From assembly GCA_029721435.1 (NCBI GenBank), contig CM056580.1:21088367-21152366 (forward strand): a DNA stretch of 64,000 nt. The letters are read 5' to 3'. Below are positions 57,242-64,000 of this stretch, piece by piece. The position numbers and the translations under genes are program-made. The notes beneath the pieces were generated by a model. The model saw only the letters and a list, made by a program, of their open reading frames with translations. It was not told the DNA's origin and searched no databases. Numbering within the stretch: the first letter of the stretch is position 1; the number at the start of each line of letters is the position of its first letter. The DNA is from Gymnothorax reevesii (lineage: Eukaryota > Chordata > Actinopteri > Anguilliformes > Muraenidae).

Positions 57242-57545
57242 TAATAATAATAATGAATCTATTTGTATAGCACATTTTTAAATCCATGGACATCTCAAGG
57301 TGCTTTACAGGATAAAACCAAAAGGCAAAGAAATAGTTAAAAATGATAGTAATAAATAGATAAAAAATAGAGATCCAGTCACTGGTGAAAAGCTAAAATG
57401 AACAGGTACTTTTTGAGGTTAGTCTTGAAAGAGTCCAGAGAATCAGTGGCCCTGAGCAGTCCAGAGATCTGATTCCACAGTTAGGGCCACAGCACAGTGA
57501 AGGCTCGGTCACCCATGCTGGCCAGTTTGGTCCGTATAATGAAGG
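57242..57545 (-). pseudogene. L2-like LINE 3' fragment
   Basis: On the minus strand, residues LASMGDRAFTVLWP, a stop, then LWNQISGLLRATDSLDSFKT and NLKKYLFILAFHQ end at a natural stop (57379-57381). This is the standard C-terminus of L2-like LINE proteins. The 3' UTR follows with GTAAAGCACCTTGAGATGTC and an (ATT)n tail at ~57242-57253. The copy is 5'-truncated and has one internal stop. Confidence 0.83.
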
Positions 57546-57551
57546 ATACTC

Positions 57552-57785
57552 AGCAGCAAAATATTTGGTGATCCTTAAGAATTCTAGTGATAAAAGATCC
57601 TCACAGATCCTGGGAAAATCCTAAGGGATCTTTAAGGACCCTAGCAAGATCCTTTGGGATCTGTATGGACCTTGTGTAAATCCTTGAGGATCCTCAAGGA
57701 TCTTGGCAAAATCTTTGGGAATCCTTAAGGAGCCTGTTAAAATCCTGGAGCATCTTTGAAAAATTCTCAGGGGTCCTGGATTAGC
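57552..57785. repeat. GGATCC/AAGGATC-rich degenerate array, left
   Basis: Short palindrome-like units such as GATCCTTAAGGA, GGATCCTCAAGGATC and AAATCCT repeat every ~15-25 bp. Similar sequence recurs at 59398-59605. Confidence 0.8.
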
Positions 57786-57860
57786 ATGTTTGGAATCAGT
57801 GCTGCAGTTTGAGTGGAGGCTTTTTAGTTGATCTTTAAACTTTGTCAGGATCCTCATGTG

Positions 57861-58173
57861 AGCAACCGTACCACAACTCGATCTGCTCCAGCTGCATGGC
57901 TGAAGCTAAACAGGTGTGAGGCTTGGTAAACACTTGGATGTGCGATTATCTGGGAAAAACTAAGTTGCTGCTCTAGGCGAGCCAGTAGGTGCTGATCTTC
58001 CCTTTGGCAGGATATGCCTCAGTGATGGAGACTCTGTACTGAAGGAGACGCCATGTTTCGTAGGAAAGGTTAAACCCGGGGTCCTGACTCACTGTGGTCA
58101 TTTAAGAACCTATGCCAGGATTCAACAGGAGTAAGGGTTTCCCTTGTGTCATAGCAAATTCCCGATCTGCCAC
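57861..58173 (+). mobile_element. 5S-rRNA-derived SINE (SINE3-like)
   Basis: The head GTACCACAACTCGATCTGCT, GCTGAAGCTAAACAGGTGTG, AGGCTTGGTAAACACTTGGA and ATTATCTGGGAAAAACTAAG follows 5S rRNA order, including the internal Pol III promoter region. The body is GGCGAGCCAGTAGGTGCTGA, CAGTGATGGAGACTCTGTAC and GGTCCTGACTCACTGTGGTC, as in fish 5S-type SINEs. It is diverged from 5S itself and is not a functional rRNA gene. No terminal poly-A is evident. Confidence 0.85.
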
Positions 58174-58177
58174 TTAA

Positions 58178-59277
58178 AGGAGCAATATGCAAGTTTGTGG
58201 CCAAAATTGGTACTGCAATCACATTCAAAATGGTGCAGAGCGCGGTATCCCCTCCTCCTCTCCCCCAGATGTGAAGTTGCCGGATCCAGCAAGAACGTCT
58301 ACTACAAGGAGCTACCATGGCTACGTTTCAATATCACCAATGATTTGCTCTCACAGGGTTGTGTTCAGTTCAGTTCAGTTCAGAAAAGATTGAGACTAAT
58401 GACTAACTAACTTTAGCAATAGTCATATTGGTCAACTTGCTTGCCACTCTTCTGTGTGGATAGCCCACAAAAGTCCATACTGTAATATGCGTAAAGAATG
58501 AATGAGGACTCATTTGACCGATGTACTGTCTCAATTACATTTCATATTGCCATAATGGCTGTGCTAATGTTGGAATGGTTTCCACAATGTCTCCGCATAA
58601 AGCCAGAGAAACCGACTAATAATGCATTGCTAACGTTAGCAATGGAGAACCACGGTTACCTTTATTTCTCAAACAATTTGTTACGTAGTCAATTCGATGA
58701 CCCGCCTGCATACGCACTAATGTACCATGAACAAAGATGCATAACGTTATTCGACTGTTGAGAATATTTGAAATGTCCGTGCGACATTAAGTTGGCCAAA
58801 CTTAGCTGAATCTTACCTGCCCAGGAGAAAATAAGCAACTTCGGCGTCGGTCTTCAAATTCTTCTCTGCGTTTAGCCGTCTCCATCTCTCAAAGACATGT
58901 CCTATACAAATCCTTGTTTTGTTTCTGACTTTATCACAACGTATTTCGGAATCATAACGAGGCATTTCATGTTTAGTGATGTCAGACATTTTTGCTCCGA
59001 AACGCTGGTAGCTGCAGCTCAGTGGGAACTGGCAACCTGGATGCCGAAATGCTACTGACTTTGTGATTGGGAGATAGGTGGAGGGCGGCGCAACAGGCCA
59101 AAACACAAAATGAAAACATAAACGTTAGTTGTGGGCTGCAACTTCGCTTTTGTAATGAGAATATTCTGGCTGGACTACTGTTGTCAGTGATATAAGTATT
59201 TGAAATTAACATCATTCCTAAATGTCTGGTGATATATCAGGACCATTTCATTATTAATCAACATGCATACCGCTCCT
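58178..59277. mobile_element. TTAA-flanked DNA transposon (1.1 kb)
   Basis: The left end AGGAGCAATATGCAAGT follows TTAA (58174-58177). The right end ACATGCATACCGCTCCT precedes TGAA (59278-59281, a one-base change from TTAA). The ends are 17-bp inverted repeats with few mismatches. TTAA targets fit Kolobok or piggyBac-like elements. It contains a short (CAGTT)n run at ~58365 and a minus-strand coding relic at 58813-59106. Internally deleted or non-autonomous. Confidence 0.75.
58813..59106 (-). pseudogene. Transposon-borne coding relic, family unknown
   Basis: A 97-codon minus-strand frame inside the TTAA element. Its second half, from an internal Met (MSDITKHEMPRYDSEIRCDK), continues to IGHVFERWRRLNAEKNLKTD and AEVAYFLLGR. 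The charged FERWR...K-x-DAEVAxFLL segment looks like the N-terminal part of proteins carried by fish DNA transposons. I cannot name the domain. The first ~38 residues are probably untranslated leader. Confidence 0.5.
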
Positions 59278-59329
59278 TGAAGCCTCCCCTGATCTTATGA
59301 GCTGTGCAGTTTGTCCTCTCCCTCTCCGC

Positions 59330-59395
59330 AAGCCCCAGGGCTCCCATGAAAATCCGATCTCAACGGGACTTCCCTGGTTAAATAAAGCTTAAATA
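59330..59395 (+). mobile_element. Retroposon 3' tail
   Basis: CCCAGGGCTCCCATGAAAAT, CTCAACGGGACTTCCCTGGT and TAAATAAAG resemble the 3' end of a common fish retroposon, like the insertion at 5571-5712. Confidence 0.5.
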
Positions 59396-59397
59396 AT

Positions 59398-59605
59398 GTG
59401 TTTTCTCTGGATCCTTGAGGATTTTTCCAGGATCCCCATGGATTTTCCCAGGATCCTTGAGGATCCCCAATGATTTCGCCTGGATTTATCAGGGATCCTG
59501 TCACTAGATCCATCAGGATCCTTAATGGTCTTGAAGGATCCCGTCACGGGATCTTTGCGAGGATCTTGTCAGAATCATGGGATCCTTGCAAGGATTCTCA
59601 CCAGG
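59398..59605. repeat. GGATCC-rich degenerate array, right
   Basis: Units such as GGATCCTTGAGGATTTTTCC, CAGGATCCTTGAGGATCCCC and CGGGATCTTTGCGAGGATC continue the style of 57552-57785. The two arrays lie either side of the 5S SINE and the TTAA element. 59606-60189 is unassigned. Confidence 0.8.
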
Positions 59606-60189
59606 CATATGCTTTTTTTCATAGTAATTAACCCTTTGACACCCTGCTTTTTCAATAGGAAACATGACTGCTCTGCCCAAGTAAATTAAGACCACTTGTA
59701 TCCAATTCAGGTGTGTTCAAAGTTTTTATTACATTACGAGTTTGCCATAGCATTTTGTGGTATGAAATGATAAATTTAATGTTGCTCATGCGTGAATTTA
59801 GTTGCAGCAAAATGTTGCAGATTTTCCATATTGGGAACAAATATTCAGATCATTTTTAATTAGAATCTTTGCTGAAGACCTTGAATAGTAGAATCGGGTG
59901 TCTAACTGGGGCTGGGAGATAAGATGGCACACCCACACCCTGGTTTCATTTGCCCCCACCTCAGAAGACTGCTGACCGTGTCCAGATCTTTAGTGCAATC
60001 GACGGGGTCCCGGCCCAATGCCTGAAACTGCTTTTCCATTGTCCTACTGCATGGAAAGTCCTTTTTCCTCCATTATCCTGAAGTGGGCCTGGTCAGTGTC
60101 TGAAGCGTTTTGAGTCTGAAAATAAATTGCACATTAGTTGGCTGTTCATTGAGTGGCAGGTCTGTTGAGCGTGCAGACGGTGGATCTGA

Positions 60190-60505
60190 CAATGCAGGGA
60201 GCAGGTTTGAAGATGCTAGCGTTTAAGTTTTGGGATTCAGGAAGCAGGTTTGAGGGCATGAGCTGCTGTTTGAGGATGCAAGAGGCAGACTCATGGGTTT
60301 AGGAAGCAGGTTTGTGGATGCAGCAGGTTTGAGGGCACTGACTGCATGTTAGAATGCAGGAAGCAGGTTAGAGCTTACAAATTGCATGTTTGAGGATGCA
60401 AGAAGCGGGTTTGTGGATGCAGGAAGCAAGTTTTAGGGCACTGACTGCATGTTTGAGAATGCAGGAGGCAGGTTTGCAGATTTTGGCTGCAGGTTCGAAG
60501 ACTGT
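60190..60505 (+). repeat. Degenerate minisatellite (AGGAAGCAGGTTTG family)
   Basis: Blocks GATGCAGGAAGCAGGTTTG, AGGGCACTGACTGCATGTT and TTGAGGATGCAAGAAGC recur in a higher-order pattern, with ~20-bp subunits grouped in longer units. The overlapping open frame at 60390-60761 is incidental. Confidence 0.82.
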
Positions 60506-63500
60506 ACTCAACTGTGGGTTGGCTGGGCCTCACCTGCCCACCCTTCACCTCTCCCCCTCACCACAACAAACGCCACCATGCCTGACAGGCCAGATTTTTA
60601 TATTACAGAAAACGGCCCTTTTCAAAATCCCCCTCAAATCCCCCTGCGCTCAGACGGGATTCAGGAAAGCAAATGACCTTTTTCCTCTCTTGCATTACAT
60701 GTTTTTAAAGAATACGCTCACTGTGGGCAGATCTGCGGAGCAGGACAGGGCTGAGGGATGAAGCCTTTAATACGGTGAGCTGAGGTGGGTGTTGGGCGCG
60801 GTGGGCGGGGGGATTGAGGAAATGAGCCAATAAAAATGCACATTGGAGACGTGATAAAGTGCTTACCTTTCCCCCCCATGCTTCTCCTGCTCTCCATGTT
60901 TATGACTTCATTCCTTTTCATCGTTTCAGCTGTGTCCATCGGTGATACCAGTCTCTCTTCTCGGTTGTCGTAGCAGGGCAACAGCAAAACCTCACACAGG
61001 CTTTGCTTATTCGTGAAACCCAGGGTCACCCCGGAGTGAGGAGCGATTTGGGGTATTTGGTGTTGCCTGTTTGTCAGCGGATGGTAATGACATGCTGGGA
61101 ACACCTCCAGGCCTCAGCCTGCCTTCCTCTGAATTATAATCTCAGGTTTTTGAGATTTTTTTTTCGTGAAAGCAAGTGCGCCTTGCATATATGATATGCC
61201 TATCCTGCAGAAATTAACGCCGATCTTCTGCCTGGCAGCCATAGTTTTTTCTGTTGCAGAATCGCACTTGTTTCTCTAAGAGTGATGTAGGCTTCACATT
61301 GAGGTCATCGGCTACCGTTTTGACTAATTGCAATAGCAGCATTCAAGATGTTGTTATTCAGCTTCATTTTACTTATTATTCTTCGAATTGTTCTGCATGC
61401 AGCTACTGTTTTTTTTTTTTTTTTAATTATATGATCAAATATGATTACCCAGCTTAGACCATTCAGAGTTGAGTTCAATATGCTTCACTGTGGCCGTGGC
61501 ATTGGACTCTTAGCCTGCGCATACCCTTGTGCACGGTAAGAAGAAAAACCTGTTAAAATATACAAAAGCACTTGTGGCAGCCACTTTCGTTTTATCTAGA
61601 AAATGCACCTTTCTGGTTGGACTTTGTCAGTGTTAAAATGACAGTGTGTAGTATTGCACGGACCTGATGTTTTGCTTTGCTGATGTATAGTGGTCATTAA
61701 TTAAACTGATTTTTTTTTTTTTTTTCTGAATTCACTTGTGACTTTAAAGAGGCAACCCCACTAACACAAATATTCCCAATGTTACTGTCTTACAGTAGCA
61801 GTGTTAAGATGCGCAGAAAGTGCAGTATTTTGGTAATGTTTTGTACTGGTGCAGAGTGTTGATCGAAGGGTTTAAAGGGAGATGTGCTGGATCTGTATTT
61901 TCTTCCAGATGCTTCTTTGCCTAGCAAAGCTCTGCCCTTAGCAAGATTCAGTCAAGTGTATCCAATGGATTCATCATCAACTTTGCCCTTTTCATTTATG
62001 TCCTTCAACAGCGTCAGTAACACACGATAGATTAAATTCTTAAAACTATAAGAAGAGCTTTTTGCCAAGCGTCTCTCGGACTATGGCTTCTGAGCAAGAC
62101 CTTGCTGAACTTTTCGCTGATCTGACGCCCGATTTTTCTTGCTGTCGGAGAGGATCGAGGCCATGCGGCTTTTTGTCCCAATTCCTCCGCGGCATGAAGT
62201 CCTAATTTCTGACCTGGAAAAGCTGCTAGTCTCTATCCCTGGGGTGTTATCTGAGGGATGCATGTATGGAAGGAGTTCCCACTCAACTCTGGGGGCCTGA
62301 TAAACCGCGTTTAGCTCGTCTGCTGTATCCTCGCGTGGCTCTATCTGAGAGGAACAGGCAGAGGCCTGATGCGCTATGGCAACCCCAATTAGGCCTCTCA
62401 GAAGATTGGTACCTTCAGTGCAGTTCGGTGCTGGACTCCAGCTCGACTGCAGGGATTGCTGTCCAACAAGATTGCGATGCTGTTGGGCTATCTACCGCAA
62501 AATGAATGGTGTGAGGTAGCCAGTTTAAACTGAACAGCAATCTGGTGTGTGGGTTTTGCGTTTCTGCTTGGTTTACTTTGCATTGGTGCTTGATCTCTGC
62601 GAAGAATTGGCAGACTGCTCCGCCCGGGTGAGGCTGTAATGTACCGCTGCTCTTCTTTCAGCCTGTGTTTAAAGGGATTAGGTCTGACACTGTGTGAGAT
62701 CGGGTTTCCTCAAACTAATGCTGAACTTCACTGTTCTGGTATCATTGACTGAGTTTGTTAAAAACCATCAGCCTCTGTCACACGCCTAACTGCCCATTTC
62801 TTTCTTCACTCAGTGGCCTTTTCAGCATTACTCATCTCAAGCACCTGGCTGAAATAAATGGTTTAATTGTCTGAAAACTGATGATCCCTATTTCCTACGC
62901 TCTTGGGGAAAATTAGATTTGATTCTTTGTCGTGCTTATTCCCCGGATCTGAACATGTCAGGGAGTTTACCTGCAGTGTAGATGCCAGATTATTATGAAG
63001 GGCCAACTCATTGTAGAGGTGTTGGATAATTTTTCATGACTTGAAGCCGTACGAACATCATGCCTGTCTTAGGATTGCTGCAGAAAAATCCGAGGGAAGG
63101 GTATGTGTCTGGGAAGTGGCGAATGAGGCTTGTGCTTACGGATCACAGAAGCCGCATATCGAGGGACCTGTTAGCCAGACAGAATGATGTACACTCTTAT
63201 AACACGGACAGCGGCTTCTATACAACCAATAAATTGCTCACACTTCTTTGTTATTGAGGTACTCAATCATATATTTTAAATTGGTTAAAACACTGCCCCA
63301 TTTCTTGCTTGTCCTTGTGTGGACTACGCAAATTGCGCAATTTTGTTGGCCTTGTGAGACTATCTCAATGTCTTTTGTTTGCTGTAGTGAGGGAAGCCTG
63401 GAAAAAGCCATGTTGTCAGTGTTTATTTTAGAAAAACCTCGGCCGAACTCTTATCAAGGCGTACTTGTGCTGAAGCATTGACCTCTTAAGTGGCTTACAG

Positions 63501-64000
63501 GGGCCTACTGTAATTGTCTCCTAATATTTTCAGTTGGTCTTGTGAGGAACCCGTTTTATGGGTCGTATTGTTTTTTTTTTTTTCTTCTTCTTCTTCTCTC
63601 TCTCTAAATGACCTTTCCCTCTCTCCATCCTGTCTCCCTAGACTCTAACTTACCTTTTCTTTTATTCTTTGTTTTTTCTCTATTTTACTCCCGCATTGGT
63701 GTGTGAAAAAATTGCTTTGCTCATTCTCATTTGAAGAAGGGTGGTGAGAAGACTGAACAAATGGAGTGAAGGAGAGCAGAGGTCAGCGCGCTGTGCTTTC
63801 TGTTGGCCAGAAGTAAGGCACTTCAGTGCCTCAGCTTGGGTCGAAGGTCATCAGAACCCAGTGTCATCTGTGTTTTTACCTCCATTATTAGCTGCCACCA
63901 GCACCTCTGCAACTTTCTCTGTTAATTGGTCAGTTGCTCCTCAAGAATTTTCCCACATTCTGTGGAGGCCAGTTTTCACCCAAAGTGGCTGAAATTTGGC
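60506..64000. other. Unassigned DNA
   Basis: T-rich runs occur at 61409-61424, 61711-61727 and 63570-63605 (the last continuing as CTT/CT repeats). ATG codons with good context occur at 60573 (GCCACCATG) and 62083, but the frames are short (32 and 40 codons) and unrecognised. No transposon end or exon set could be established. A reading-frame curiosity at 62122-62300 is listed among the findings. Confidence 0.4.

Noticed and set aside
57861..57975. 5S rRNA gene
   Set aside because: The 5S-like head is diverged and joined to a SINE body; it is a retroposon, not a functional rRNA gene.
60573..60676. ATG in strong GCCACCATG context (32 codons)
   Set aside because: Frame is short, has no recognisable domain and no supporting splice or homolog evidence.

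Overview
This window looks like teleost fish nuclear DNA. It is AT-rich, has no operon-like gene packing, and is crowded with old, decayed and nested transposable elements of kinds typical of fish: Tc1/mariner copies, hAT and Kolobok elements, a 5S-rRNA-derived SINE, a tRNA-derived SINE, L2/CR1-like LINE tails, RTE-like tails and Gypsy-type solo LTRs. Family names come from recognised motifs and termini, not from a database search. I found no host protein-coding gene that I can support end to end. The window is probably intergenic or intronic, with one candidate CpG-containing first exon near 56.1 kb.

Layout. 0-4.7 kb: a direct ~308 bp duplication (1573 and 4132) around a weak LTR candidate. 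4.68-8.72 kb: a near full-length APE-type LINE on the minus strand with a 10-bp target-site duplication (TSD), broken by stops, frameshifts and a small insertion. 9-10.4 kb: an LTR-like region carrying a 38-bp minisatellite, then an RTE-like tail. 11.2-12.7 kb: an LTR with a possible primer-binding site and a mariner remnant. 14.7-17.5 kb: a mariner copy split by a Tc1 fragment and a CR1-like LINE, then a large palindrome and stacked RTE-like tails. 17.9-20.8 kb: a proline-rich unknown frame, a Tc1 remnant, and a 5'-truncated L2-like LINE whose 353-codon reverse transcriptase frame is open and whose 3' UTR holds a SINE. 22.2-24.4 kb: a Tc1-like pseudogene split by a hAT MITE with ~180-bp terminal inverted repeats. 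25-27.5 kb: repeats, a mariner copy split by a Harbinger-like MITE, and a THAP-type exon with one stop. 29.1-32.3 kb: a solo LTR with perfect TSD, a minimal Tc1 relic, a LINE fragment and a TG-rich tract. 32.3-43 kb: mostly unassigned DNA, with one solo LTR at 40.8 kb. 43.5-49.5 kb: a Kolobok-like THAP element containing a 2.57 kb hAT element with perfect 8-bp TSD and a tandem array. 50-54.3 kb: a mariner scrap, two minus-strand LTRs, a degenerate tandem array, a palindromic MITE and an inverted repeat. 56-59.6 kb: the candidate first exon, a LINE tail, GGATCC-rich arrays, a 5S-derived SINE and a TTAA-flanked element. 59.6-64 kb: a minisatellite and unassigned DNA.

The parts do not form a pathway. 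Their interest is stratigraphic: several TSD-supported insertions inside older elements give a relative order of transposition. No undescribed gene system, CRISPR array or RNA gene cluster was recognised.
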